Shown piece after piece: positions 6,808 to 14,846 of a DNA stretch of 64,000 nt (position 1 is the stretch's first letter; each line of letters begins with the position of its first letter). Origin of the DNA: Candidatus Micrarchaeota archaeon RBG_16_49_10 (GTDB taxonomy: Archaea > Aenigmatarchaeota > Aenigmatarchaeia > CG10238-14); contig MFRS01000003.1 of the NCBI GenBank assembly GCA_001784635.1, positions 63,774-127,773 on the forward strand, in the 5' to 3' direction. The position numbers were made by a program, and so were the translations under genes. The notes under the pieces were generated by a model. That model ran no database searches and was not told the origin of the DNA. It saw nothing but the letters and a program-made list of their open reading frames with translations.

Positions 6808-7353
6808 ATGCTACTTTGGGTGCTGGTGGTTCTGGGTCTGGTAGCCTTCGTCTTTATCTACTACATAAACAGGATACTGATACTCTCGAACAGGATAGAG
6901 AACTCCAGGTCGCAGATAGACGTCCAGCTCAAGAAAAGGGCTGACCTTGTGCCAAACCTCGTGGAGACGGTAAAGGGGTACATGAAGCATGAGAAGGGTG
7001 TGATGGAGAAGGTCACAAAGGCCAGGGAGAACATGCTAAAGGCCAAGACCACAGAGGAGATGGACAAGGCCGACAAGTCACTTGCCGGGGCTTTGAAGAC
7101 GGTCTTCGCCATAGCCGAGAACTACCCCAACCTGAAGGCGAACGAGAATTTCATGATGCTCCAGGAAGAGCTTTCTGGGATAGAGAACAAGATAGCTTAT
7201 GCCAGGCAGAGCTATAACGACTCGATACTGTTGCTGAACACGCTAGTCTCTACTTTCCCCGGAGTGGTTTTCGCAGCTTTGTTGGGCAAGAGGAAGAGCA
7301 AGTACTTGGAGATAGAGGAGAAGGAGAAGAAGCCTGTAAAAGTCGAGTTCTAA
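6808..7353 (+). CDS. lemA: LemA family membrane protein
   Basis: A 181-residue LemA protein. An N-terminal transmembrane helix (residues 1-20) is followed by a long helical domain with the family sequence NRIENSRSQIDVQLKKRADL and LVPNLVETVKGYMKHE. ATG 6808 is preferred over an in-frame TTG at 6799. The function of LemA is poorly known; it is repeatedly found next to HtpX-type proteases, as here, with 1-10 bases between the genes, suggesting they work together in membrane quality control. Confidence 0.9.
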   Translation: MLLWVLVVLGLVAFVFIYYINRILILSNRIENSRSQIDVQLKKRADLVPNLVETVKGYMKHEKGVMEKVTKARENMLKAKTTEEMDKADKSLAGALKTVFAIAENYPNLKANENFMMLQEELSGIENKIAYARQSYNDSILLLNTLVSTFPGVVFAALLGKRKSKYLEIEEKEKKPVKVEF

Positions 7354-7354
7354 G

Positions 7355-8257
7355 TTGAAAGGAATGAGAAAGGCCAACATCCAAGACGAAATAGCCGTTA
7401 ATAAGTTGAAGTCGGCTGTTTTGATAGTCTTCGTGGTACTGTTTTTGCTGTTCATAGGCTGGGTTCTCGGGGAGGTGTACGACCCTACGATGGCCTATTT
7501 CTTTTTGGCCTTGGCGGGTATTTTCTCATTTTTCTTCGTGTTCTACTCCTACTACAACAGTGACAAGATTGTCTTGAGGAGTGTTAAGGCGAGGCCTGCC
7601 AACAAAAAGGAGCATGCCTACCTCATGAACGTTGTCGAGGGTCTTGCGATAGCCGCGAAGATACCGGTCCCGCGGATTTATGTAATGGAGACGGATGCGA
7701 TAAACGCCTTTGCGACAGGGAGGAACCCAGAGAACAGCGTGATATGCGTCACGACGGGCATGATGAAAAAGCTAAACAGGAGTGAGATAGAGGGGGTAAT
7801 AGCCCATGAAATGTCACACATCCAGAACTACGACATAAGGTTCGCTACCCTGGTTGCGGTTTTGGTGGGCATTGTTGTCATCCTGAGCGATATGTTCAGG
7901 AGGAATTTGTGGTTTTCCAGGGGGTCGAGGGAGGAGAAGGAAAGCTCGTCCTCTGTGCTGTTAATTGTGGGTATCATCTTCGCTCTGCTGGCTCCGATTT
8001 TCGTTAAAATCGTTCAATTGGCCATATCAAGAAAGAGGGAGTTCCTGGCCGATGCAAGCGGTGCCTACCTCACAAGATACCCTGAAGGGTTAGCATCGGC
8101 TCTTGAAAAGATTGCGAAGGAGGAGGGAATTATCAAAGTCAATGGGGCTGTGGCTCCTTTGTTCATCTCTAACCCTCTAAAAGCCAGGCAGATCTCTAAC
8201 CTCTTCTCAACACACCCACCTATAGAGGAGAGGATAAAGGTATTAAGGGGTATGTAG
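7355..8257 (+). CDS. htpX: HtpX family membrane metalloprotease
   Basis: A 300-residue M48-family protease. The zinc motif HEMSH is at about residues 151-155, and the downstream REFLADASG supplies the third ligand glutamate. Four hydrophobic segments are visible: two near the N-terminus (about 20-40 and 45-65) and two after the HExxH motif (about 162-178 and 200-222). It degrades misfolded membrane proteins in bacteria. Start may be TTG 7355 or ATG 7364. Operon with lemA upstream. Confidence 0.92.
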   Translation: MKGMRKANIQDEIAVNKLKSAVLIVFVVLFLLFIGWVLGEVYDPTMAYFFLALAGIFSFFFVFYSYYNSDKIVLRSVKARPANKKEHAYLMNVVEGLAIAAKIPVPRIYVMETDAINAFATGRNPENSVICVTTGMMKKLNRSEIEGVIAHEMSHIQNYDIRFATLVAVLVGIVVILSDMFRRNLWFSRGSREEKESSSSVLLIVGIIFALLAPIFVKIVQLAISRKREFLADASGAYLTRYPEGLASALEKIAKEEGIIKVNGAVAPLFISNPLKARQISNLFSTHPPIEERIKVLRGM

Positions 8258-8301
8258 CATAAACATCTTTTTTTAATCTTTGAATCAGAATAGTATTCTT
8301 T

Positions 8302-8646
8302 ATGTCCCTGGACAAGATTTCCGAATACCAGAAGGCTTTCGACGAAAGACACTTCAAAAATTGGAATGAAAGCGCGGACAAACTTGAATTTTTGCAGAGT
8401 ATGGTGGTCGCTCTGGTGGGAGAGATAGGGGAATTCGCGAATGTTGTGAAGAAGGCTGTTAGGGAAAAGAAAACGCTCGGTAATGAAGTTAGCGGTGAGG
8501 TGTTGGGGAAGTTGCGGGAGGAGTTGACTGACTGCTTCATTTACATAGTGATTTTGGCCAACCGTCTGGGGATGGACTTGGAAAAGGAGTACTACAGGAA
8601 AATGAAGGTCAATGAAAAGAGGTTCGAAAAGTATAGGGTGGGTTGA
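8302..8646 (+). CDS. MazG-like nucleotide pyrophosphohydrolase
   Basis: A 114-residue all-alpha NTP pyrophosphohydrolase of the MazG/dUTPase-2 type. Metal-binding acidic pairs are visible: E41 and E44 in VGEIGEF, and E/D in LREELTDCFIYIV (about residues 73-85), the usual ExxE...ExxD arrangement. Such enzymes hydrolyse non-canonical or excess (d)NTPs to NMP and PPi. A TATA-like run lies upstream (about 8268-8278). Its stop overlaps the start of the methyltransferase that follows, so the two are co-translated. Confidence 0.82.
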   Translation: MSLDKISEYQKAFDERHFKNWNESADKLEFLQSMVVALVGEIGEFANVVKKAVREKKTLGNEVSGEVLGKLREELTDCFIYIVILANRLGMDLEKEYYRKMKVNEKRFEKYRVG

Positions 8647-9380
8647 TGAAAAGGTTGCTGTTAAACAAGAGGGGTTCCTATCTCGTCAATTTTTTTGAGG
8701 GTGTTTTAAGGATTGCAGATGGGGAAATACCCCTTAAAGAGCTTGAGAAGAAGAATCCTGGTGAAAAAATCAAGACGCACAAAGGTGTTGAGTTCACGGT
8801 GGTAGAGCCAAGCTCCATCGACCTTATGGGGAAGATGAAAAGGGCGGCTCAAATCATAACGTCCAAGGATGCGTCCTTAATCTTGGGTCAGACTGGGATA
8901 GCGTCTGACAGCCTCATAATAGACGTCGGCTCGGGGTCCGGTTTTCTGGCGATATTCCTTGCTAAGTACTGTGATAAGGGGAAGGTAATAACTTACGAAA
9001 GGAGCTCGGACTTCGTGGATATTGTCAAGAAAAATGTGGATTTCATGGGCCTAAAAAACGTTGTGGTTAAAGAGAGGGACGTCCTGAAGAAGTTTTTTGA
9101 TGAGAAGGCTGCTGATTTAGTAACGCTAGACATGATGGGTGCCGAAAAAATCGTCAAAAAATGCCACAAAATCTTGAAGCCGGGGGGCTGGCTGGTAATC
9201 TATTCCCCTCATATAGAGCAGGTTGGGAAAGTGAGTGTTGAGATTGAAAACAATGACTTCACGCAAGTCAGGACAATCGAGTGCATAATAAGGGAATGGA
9301 AGTCGGATCATGGGTATACAAGACCGAAAACCAAGGGTTTGATGCATACAGGCTGGCTTACTTTTGCACGAAAAATTTAA
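8646..9380 (+). CDS. trmI: TrmI-like tRNA (adenine-N1) methyltransferase
   Basis: A 244-residue SAM-dependent methyltransferase of the TrmI/Trm61 group, which forms m1A at position 57/58 of tRNA. An N-terminal beta domain is followed by the Rossmann fold; motif I is DVGSGSGFLAIFLA (about 93-106), then the acidic strand VITYERSSDF and the later DLVTLDMMG and LKPGGWLVIYSPHIEQV, a stretch typical of the family. ATG 8646 overlaps the MazG stop (TGATG). Specificity is inferred from the family. Confidence 0.87.
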   Translation: MKRLLLNKRGSYLVNFFEGVLRIADGEIPLKELEKKNPGEKIKTHKGVEFTVVEPSSIDLMGKMKRAAQIITSKDASLILGQTGIASDSLIIDVGSGSGFLAIFLAKYCDKGKVITYERSSDFVDIVKKNVDFMGLKNVVVKERDVLKKFFDEKAADLVTLDMMGAEKIVKKCHKILKPGGWLVIYSPHIEQVGKVSVEIENNDFTQVRTIECIIREWKSDHGYTRPKTKGLMHTGWLTFARKI

Positions 9381-9416
9381 AAGAAGGGAAAACTAATCTT
9401 CTATAAGGTGTATTTG

Positions 9417-9506
9417 ATGGCAAAAATGTTTGAAGGGAAAAAGAAATGGATGGTTCTTATAACCATTGTGCTTTTGTTGGTTGCGATTTTTTTGTTCTTT
9501 TTTTAA
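9417..9506 (+). CDS. 29-residue single-helix membrane peptide
   Basis: A short gene reading MAKMFEGKKKWM followed by an uninterrupted hydrophobic stretch (residues 13-29) ending in FFF. It has a good ribosome binding site (AAGGTG, 9405-9410, 6 bases before ATG) and a TATA-like AAAATTTAAAA about 40 bases upstream. It therefore looks expressed. The positive-inside pattern predicts a cytoplasmic N-terminus and one transmembrane helix. I do not recognise it; SecE/Sss1-like subunits are longer. Confidence 0.6.
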   Translation: MAKMFEGKKKWMVLITIVLLLVAIFLFFF

Positions 9507-9515
9507 AGCGATGAG

Positions 9516-9590
9516 TGGGGAAACCGGGATTTGAACCCGGGTCATAGGCTCCCGAAGCCTAGATCCTAAACCAAGCTAGACTATTTCCCC
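9516..9590 (-). tRNA. tRNA-Pro (CGG)
   Basis: On the minus strand the acceptor GGGGAAA (9590-9584) pairs with TTTCCCC (9523-9517), discriminator A at 9516. Anticodon stem TAGGC/GCCTA with loop TTCGGGA gives anticodon CGG. The T arm contains GGGTTCAAATCCC. No intron or CCA. Its first 15 bases overlap the 3' end of the helicase gene on the same strand. Confidence 0.95.
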
Positions 9591-11759
9591 TGAAAAATCC
9601 AACGAGGCCTGCCTTTCCTTGTCATCGTCGGCCAGGCTCTCCCCTATCTGCTTTTTGACCGACAATGCTATCTTATCGCCCAAAATCGCACTCAACCTCC
9701 TAATAGATATTTCTCTTAGGTCTTGAATTGTTTTTATGTTGTTGTTGAAAAGCTTCCTGGCCCTAACACGGCCTATCTGCTCAAGCCGTACCAAAGGTAT
9801 GAGCTCCTCCCTGACCCCATACCTCATTCTTACCCTAAGTTTCCTTACATCCGACAGCTCCTCCTTCAACCCAAGCAAAAACCCGAGCTCGTTGACAGCA
9901 TAAAGCATCCAGTCAGCATTCTTGAGCTTAGTCCTCAGGTCGCCTGGCATTACTTTATAAGAGGAGAGCATCTTGTCCTCGGTTGTTTCATTTGCCCAAG
10001 ACTCCAATATTATTGCCGTTTTAACGCTCTTGAGGAACTCTTCGAAGTCGATGTCCCACTCGGCAGGAATGTCTGTCAAGAAGGGATTCTCATTAATTTT
10101 TTGAAGCACATCCTCCTCGTCTTTCTTGTACATAGGGAATAGCGGTTTCATCTCAAGTGTGCTGGAAATCAAATGGAGGTGTGTGAAAGGTTTGTTTTTA
10201 TGCTTTGACTTCTGAAGGGCTTTGATTATCTGGTTAGCCGAAAGGGGATCCAAGTAAAGTTCAGAAACTCTTTTTCCTATCTTAGTCGGAATTATCTTTT
10301 CGTTGAGTCTGACGACGAAGGCGAAGTCAACAAGCATCGTAATGATGCCTTTGATTTTTGACTCCAAACTACCAGTATCCCCATATTGGTGGGCATAGAA
10401 TGTCTTGGAAAAGAAGTTGAAAAGTGAGTCTTCGGTAGACAGCCCGGAAGCGATTAGCGCGAGGACATGCATCCTAAGGACTGGCTCTAAAGCGAGCTTG
10501 GAGTATATCTCTTCTGGCTCGCCCAGTATGTATTTTTCTGTCAGCTCCTGCGCCTCCAAGTCGTTTTTTGCGATCAAAATGGACTCGCCCTCCTGGTCGT
10601 AAGTCGGCCTGCCGGCCCTGCCAAACATCTGCTTGACCTCTAAGGTCGGTATATAGCGGGAGCCGTACCCTGAATAGTATCTTTTAACGTCTCTCACAAT
10701 TATCCTCCATGCTGGGAGATTCACACCCATAGCCAATGTGGGGGTTGCACAGATGGACTTAAGAACGCCTTTTTTGAAGTATTCCTCGATTAAGGTTTTT
10801 TGTTTCGGGAGAAGGCCAGCGTGATGGAAAGCCACCCCGCCTTTTATACACTCTGAAAGTCTTCTGCATTGCCTAGTAGGGGTTTCAAGCATGGACTCGA
10901 TTTGGGTAGAAAGGCTTTCCAGTTCCTTGTCAGCTTTAGGTTTATTGAAAAGTGAGAGTTTTTCGGCCAGTGCCTCTGCGTTCCTTCTGGAGGAAACAAA
11001 AAAAATGGCCTGTTTGTTGAAGGAGAGGGTGTTTTCGAATATGTTGATCTCAGCGGTTAAGTTGTCTTTCAGTTTATAGTTTCTCCCGCCGAAAAATTGA
11101 ATTTCCGAATTTAGATAAACGCCTTCGTATAATTTCACGGGCCTGAAATTTGAAACCACTAGATTGGCCCCCAGCCAACTAGAAAGCTCTCTTGAATTCT
11201 TTATTGTGGCCGATAAACCAATTATTTGTGCTTTGGGGGCAATTTCACGCAACCTCGTCAAAGTTATCTCTAACGTTGGGCCGCGTGAAGTATCATTGAG
11301 CATATGGATTTCATCGACAATTATCAAGCCTGCGTCAGAAAGCCAGTTAGAACTGTGCCTAATAAGGGAATCACACTTTTCGGTTGTTAAAATAAGGAAA
11401 TCGAAGTCAGAAAGCCATCTGCTGGACGAATCTAAATCTCCGGTGCTTAACGCAACCTTGATTTTTGTGCCTGAGAAAAGTTTTTTGAAATATTGATACT
11501 TCTCGCCTGCCAGAGCCACCAACGGGACCAAGTATATTACTTTTGATTTTCTTTCATGTAGTTGTTTTATCGCTGCTATGGCTGCTGTTAAAGTCTTTCC
11601 ACTAGCGGTGGGAGCGGAGATTATCTGATTTTTGAAGTCTAATAAACCTTTTTTGAGGGCCATAACCTGCGGCTCATATAGTTTTTTTACCCCGTCTTCT
11701 GAGAACCTCTTGACGAAAATTTCGGGTATTCCGAAAGTGGATAAATTCTCTATATTCAT
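9576..11759 (-). CDS. hel308: Hel308-type Ski2-like DNA helicase
   Basis: A 727-residue superfamily-2 helicase acting 3' to 5' at stalled forks. Q-motif glutamine near residue 31, Walker A APTASGKT (49-56), DEIH box (about 148), SAT motif (LSATIKN), and motif VI QMFGRAGRP are all present, followed by winged-helix and ratchet domains and a helix-hairpin-helix region (RLEQIGRVRARKL). The length matches archaeal Hel308. The last coding bases and stop extend 15 bp into the tRNA-Pro gene. It opens a district of replication and repair genes. Confidence 0.93.
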   Translation of the reverse strand: MNIENLSTFGIPEIFVKRFSEDGVKKLYEPQVMALKKGLLDFKNQIISAPTASGKTLTAAIAAIKQLHERKSKVIYLVPLVALAGEKYQYFKKLFSGTKIKVALSTGDLDSSSRWLSDFDFLILTTEKCDSLIRHSSNWLSDAGLIIVDEIHMLNDTSRGPTLEITLTRLREIAPKAQIIGLSATIKNSRELSSWLGANLVVSNFRPVKLYEGVYLNSEIQFFGGRNYKLKDNLTAEINIFENTLSFNKQAIFFVSSRRNAEALAEKLSLFNKPKADKELESLSTQIESMLETPTRQCRRLSECIKGGVAFHHAGLLPKQKTLIEEYFKKGVLKSICATPTLAMGVNLPAWRIIVRDVKRYYSGYGSRYIPTLEVKQMFGRAGRPTYDQEGESILIAKNDLEAQELTEKYILGEPEEIYSKLALEPVLRMHVLALIASGLSTEDSLFNFFSKTFYAHQYGDTGSLESKIKGIITMLVDFAFVVRLNEKIIPTKIGKRVSELYLDPLSANQIIKALQKSKHKNKPFTHLHLISSTLEMKPLFPMYKKDEEDVLQKINENPFLTDIPAEWDIDFEEFLKSVKTAIILESWANETTEDKMLSSYKVMPGDLRTKLKNADWMLYAVNELGFLLGLKEELSDVRKLRVRMRYGVREELIPLVRLEQIGRVRARKLFNNNIKTIQDLREISIRRLSAILGDKIALSVKKQIGESLADDDKERQASLDFSGEIV

Positions 11760-11798
11760 GCCAAATCTTGGTGTTTCAAAGTTATTTCTCTTTCTAAT

Positions 11799-12329
11799 TT
11801 AAATCACAAACTCAAGAAGGAGGTTTTCGTTATCAAATTCTTTCCTTACAAGTTTGTAGTTTGAAGGAGTTTTGAGGATTTTAAAATAACCCAAATTTCC
11901 CCTTCTGGCCCTGACTTCAATAGAGTTCTGCATCCTGATAAGTTCTATGTCCTCTTCTTTTTTGATACCAGGAAGCTTAACTTCGAAGAGTATGTTGTCC
12001 TTTTTCCTTTTGACAACCATTTCAGGCTCCGAAATGTTTTTAGGTAGTTTAATCTGGGTTTTGTCAGCTTTATAAAAGGTTGGCTCGTCCGAAGTAATGG
12101 GTTGGTCTCTATCTTCGAAGCCGTGGGTGATGTTAATCACGAAAGAATTGTCCGAATCTGGTACTATAGAGATATCATAACCTGTTATGTCTAACATTTT
12201 TTTGAAGTAGTCCATTTGCCTGTTTATTATCTCGTTAAGGTTCAAGGCGCCTCTAAGCTTATTTCCGCATTTTGGGCAGAAATTCCACTGCTTATCAATC
12301 TTGGAATTGCAGTAATTGCAAAGTAGCAT
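11799..12329 (-). CDS. Zinc-ribbon protein with Hsp20/CS-like domain
   Basis: About 176 residues. The N-terminus has a zinc ribbon (CNYC at residues 4-7, CPKC about 18-21). The C-terminal 80 residues resemble an alpha-crystallin/CS beta sandwich: KRKKDNILFEVKLPGIKKEEDIELI and the terminal strand LLLEFVI. Start ATG 12329 is preferred because GTGAT just upstream serves as its ribosome binding site. It is divergent from the HTH regulator at 12423, across an operator-like palindrome, so the two may be co-regulated. Function unknown; perhaps a chaperone-like adaptor. Confidence 0.65.
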   Translation of the reverse strand: MLLCNYCNSKIDKQWNFCPKCGNKLRGALNLNEIINRQMDYFKKMLDITGYDISIVPDSDNSFVINITHGFEDRDQPITSDEPTFYKADKTQIKLPKNISEPEMVVKRKKDNILFEVKLPGIKKEEDIELIRMQNSIEVRARRGNLGYFKILKTPSNYKLVRKEFDNENLLLEFVI

Positions 12330-12385
12330 TAAAATCACTCTGATTAAATGTTTTTAGTAATTTAAATATTTTAAATTTTAAATTT

Positions 12386-12403
12386 TTGTTACAGGTGTAA
12401 CAA
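12386..12403 (+). promoter_or_regulatory. 18-bp palindromic operator candidate
   Basis: TTGTTACA-GG-TGTAACAA is an 8-bp perfect inverted repeat with a 2-base centre. It lies between an A/T-only TATA region (12358-12387) and the ATG of the winged-helix protein at 12423, and also upstream of the divergent zinc-ribbon gene. The placement suits repression by a dimeric HTH protein, most simply autoregulation. Confidence 0.6.
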
Positions 12404-12422
12404 GTTAACAAGTGAGAGTTCA

Positions 12423-12749
12423 ATGGCACGGAAAAAACCAGAAAATAGGCAAGAAACGTACAATATAATGGTCCTTAATCTGCTTAGGGAGCTTTCTAAA
12501 ACCCCAAAAAACAGATTATCAGCCAGGGAAATCTCTAGAGTGCTTGAAATCAACCCTATGGCTGTTTCAAGGGCATTAAAGCAATTAAAATACGTTTTAG
12601 ACGTAAAGGAAGGTAGTGATTTCGAATCTTTCAGGTTAAAAGTCTATTTAATCAGGCTTAAGGATCAATTTAAAGACTTGGGCATCGAAGATCTCGTTAA
12701 AAGGGCCGAAATGGCTAAAAAACTGGATAAAGAGATATTTAGGAGGTAA
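12423..12749 (+). CDS. Winged-helix DNA-binding regulator
   Basis: A 108-residue basic protein with a clear helix-turn-helix: LSAREISRVLEINPMAVSRA (about residues 36-55) is the recognition unit, followed by a wing-like segment and a C-terminal helix rich in lysine. Resembles MarR/ArsR-like archaeal regulators in size, but no family is certain. GTGAG 11-7 bases before the ATG serves as ribosome binding site. The 18-bp palindrome just upstream suggests autoregulation and control of the divergent Hsp20-like gene. Confidence 0.75.
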   Translation: MARKKPENRQETYNIMVLNLLRELSKTPKNRLSAREISRVLEINPMAVSRALKQLKYVLDVKEGSDFESFRLKVYLIRLKDQFKDLGIEDLVKRAEMAKKLDKEIFRR

Positions 12750-12800
12750 GTTAAATACCCCAAAACAGCCTAGCAAACTCTAGTGCCTAAAGAAAAACCT

Positions 12801-13061
12801 TTAGAGCAGTTCATTTTCGCTGACTATTACAAAATCCCCTATTGATTTGACAGAGCTGAAAGGTATTAAGGTCCTCCCTCTCTCGTCAATTTTCAGGTTT
12901 AAATCCTTTAGAGATTTCGAACTGCTGTCAACGACTAGGTTAAGTAGCTCGCCACTTTCAGTTATAAAATCTATGTTAGAGACTACACCGAATTTTTTCC
13001 CTGATTCTTCGCTAACTATAATTTTACCAAGAACATCTTTTGCTCGTGTTTTGGATTCCAC
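12801..13061 (-). CDS. PRC-barrel domain protein
   Basis: An 86-residue stand-alone PRC-barrel. Family pattern: DVLGKIIVSEESGKKFGVV at residues 9-27, then the beta strands ELLNLVVD and LIPFSSVKSIGDFVIV. In archaea such small PRC-barrels are abundant and one type (CdpB) works in cell division; this one cannot be assigned. The start is GTG 13061 with GGGGTGA upstream. It lies downstream on the opposite strand from the winged-helix gene. Confidence 0.8.
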   Translation of the reverse strand: MESKTRAKDVLGKIIVSEESGKKFGVVSNIDFITESGELLNLVVDSSSKSLKDLNLKIDERGRTLIPFSSVKSIGDFVIVSENELL

Positions 13062-13122
13062 AATTTCACCCCTGAGATAATTTTAGTAAACAAACTACTT
13101 TATCTTTTCCCTTTTTAATTTA

Positions 13123-14196
13123 TTAAGCTTCCGCTAATAAGCTTTTTGCTTTCCCGCTAGGCAAATAAACGAAGTTTTTACCTTCTCTTTTCCTGCCTAT
13201 TAAACCCTCGTCCATCAACCTTTTCAATATATTATTCACCGATCTGACTGCGTTGCTCTTGTTTTTATAGTCTTCTTGGCCCAATAACTCAACTATTTGG
13301 GTCGGATTTAAATTAGGGTTTTTATCTAGAATCCTCAATATGTTCATCTGCTTCAAAGGTATGTTTAATGAAGAAATGTTTTTTATTGTCTTTTGTGATG
13401 GAATACTCGAAAAAACGGTATCCAAAAGCCCTTTGTTTATGCTATTCAGGTTCCTTTTGGCGGTTTCAGCTATCAAAAAATCGCATTTTTTAATTATTTC
13501 CCTTGGGAAGCCACCTGTTATCTCGAATATTCTATAAACGGCTTCGGAATTAAATGGGCTTATTCCTTTACCCCCAACGCTTTCAATTCTCTTCATTATG
13601 AGAGACTCTGTTTCGCTAGCATCCAAAGATTGTAAATATATTTCGGTTGTGATCCTCATCGACAGCGTGGGTAATTCGATTTCCAGTTTTTCTTTAAAAA
13701 TAGGGAGCCCAGCAAAAATTATTGACATATTTGGAACTACATCAGTCAAAGTTCTCAACCACTCCAAAACTTCAACTGAACACTCGTGAGCTTCGTCTAC
13801 TAAAAAAACTGCCCTAATTGATCTAGTTTTTTTTGCAATAAATTTCGGTAGATTATTAATATCGATAGAATTCATCTGTAATTTATCTAAAAAATTAAAA
13901 CCTAAAAGAGATTTGAAAACTAAAATAAGATTTTCTTTTTCTTTTGGAGGTTTTGGGATATAGAAAGACCTAAAACTTTTTTCTTGATTAAATTTGTTGT
14001 TCAGCCAATTCAAAAGGGTTGTTTTACCAGAACCGGTATGCCCAATAACAACAGCTATTTTATGTTCATTAAAGACATGTGAAAGTAGAGACTCTGTTTG
14101 TGAAGAATAACCGACCATCATTTCAGGCATTATATTCAACGTGAATGGGTTAGAAGACCAACCAAAGTGCTTAAAATAAGCCATTTTTGTATCCAT
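13123..14196 (-). CDS. ExeA/TniB-like AAA+ ATPase with winged helix
   Basis: About 357 residues. It opens with the ExeA-type FGWSSNPFTLNIMPEMM, then Walker A GHTGSGKTT (about 52-60), Walker B VFLVDEAHE (about 133-141), a sensor region IIFAGLP and a lid domain (GGFPREI). The C-terminal ~90 residues look like a winged helix (PTQIVELLGQEDYKNKSNAVRSV). Similar architecture to Orc-like ATPases, but the true Orc1 is elsewhere. ATG 14196 is chosen because GGGTGA precedes it at ideal distance. A TTCACG/CGTGAA inverted repeat lies upstream. Role unknown; DNA binding is likely. Confidence 0.75.
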   Translation of the reverse strand: MDTKMAYFKHFGWSSNPFTLNIMPEMMVGYSSQTESLLSHVFNEHKIAVVIGHTGSGKTTLLNWLNNKFNQEKSFRSFYIPKPPKEKENLILVFKSLLGFNFLDKLQMNSIDINNLPKFIAKKTRSIRAVFLVDEAHECSVEVLEWLRTLTDVVPNMSIIFAGLPIFKEKLEIELPTLSMRITTEIYLQSLDASETESLIMKRIESVGGKGISPFNSEAVYRIFEITGGFPREIIKKCDFLIAETAKRNLNSINKGLLDTVFSSIPSQKTIKNISSLNIPLKQMNILRILDKNPNLNPTQIVELLGQEDYKNKSNAVRSVNNILKRLMDEGLIGRKREGKNFVYLPSGKAKSLLAEA

Positions 14197-14220
14197 TTCT
14201 TCACCCAATTTCATTTTTAT

Positions 14221-14248
14221 TTCACGACAAATAAATAGTTAACGTGAA
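14221..14248 (+). promoter_or_regulatory. TTCACG...CGTGAA inverted repeat in divergent promoter
   Basis: TTCACG (14221-14226) and CGTGAA (14243-14248) are inverted with a 16-base spacer, between the AAA ATPase gene and the divergent thpR gene. A further CACGTGAT lies at 14262-14269, beside the TATA-like TTATATAAC. Could bind a dimeric regulator. Confidence 0.35.
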
Positions 14249-14306
14249 TTTTTGATTAAACCACGTGATTATATAACTTTTAAAGTTTTAAAAGTAATGT
14301 GGTTGT

Positions 14307-14846
14307 ATGGTCAGATTATTTATCTGCGTGAAAATACCAGAGAACGTGAAAAAAAAGCTGGTGGTTGCTCAAAAAGATTTGAAAAATGACAAAATAAATG
14401 CTAAGTTCGTCGAAGAGGAGAACCTACACCTTACCTTAATTTTCATTGGAGAAACAAAAGAAGAAAAAATAAATGAGACCAAAAATTACATGACTGAATC
14501 TGCTAAAAAAACTAAGAGTTTTCACGTGAATCTAACAGGAATTAAGTTATTCCCGAGTGATTATAATATAAGAGTTATAGGTGTTAAAGTCTTAAGTGAA
14601 AATTTAAATTTTGTTATATCTGAATTTAATAAAGATATCAAAGGGCTTTCGCATGAAACAAACAAAATTACCCTGTGTAGATTGAGAAAAAACCTTAAAA
14701 AGGACTCTTTAAAGGATTTTATTGAAAAATATAGTCTATTCAATTTTGGAAAAATTCACGTGAATAAAATACATCTCGTGAAAAGCACGTTAACAAGAGA
14801 TGGGCCCATATATGAAGATGTCCATGAAGTGAAACTTAATGAATGA
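14307..14846 (+). CDS. thpR: ThpR-like RNA 2',3'-cyclic phosphodiesterase, second HxT altered
   Basis: A 179-residue 2H-phosphoesterase of the LigT/ThpR family, which opens 2',3'-cyclic phosphates in RNA. N-terminal MVRLFICVKIP is typical, and the first catalytic motif HLTLIFIGE is intact (about residues 40-48). The second HxT motif, expected near residue 125, reads KITLCRLRK, so the catalytic histidine is replaced by lysine. Catalysis may be reduced or lost. Its end overlaps the OB-fold gene by 8 bases. Confidence 0.8.
   Translation: MVRLFICVKIPENVKKKLVVAQKDLKNDKINAKFVEEENLHLTLIFIGETKEEKINETKNYMTESAKKTKSFHVNLTGIKLFPSDYNIRVIGVKVLSENLNFVISEFNKDIKGLSHETNKITLCRLRKNLKKDSLKDFIEKYSLFNFGKIHVNKIHLVKSTLTRDGPIYEDVHEVKLNE

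Noticed and set aside
9417..9506. The 29-residue peptide as SecE or Sec61-beta
   Set aside because: Too short, and lacks the cytoplasmic amphipathic helix of SecE and the sequence pattern of Sec61-beta.
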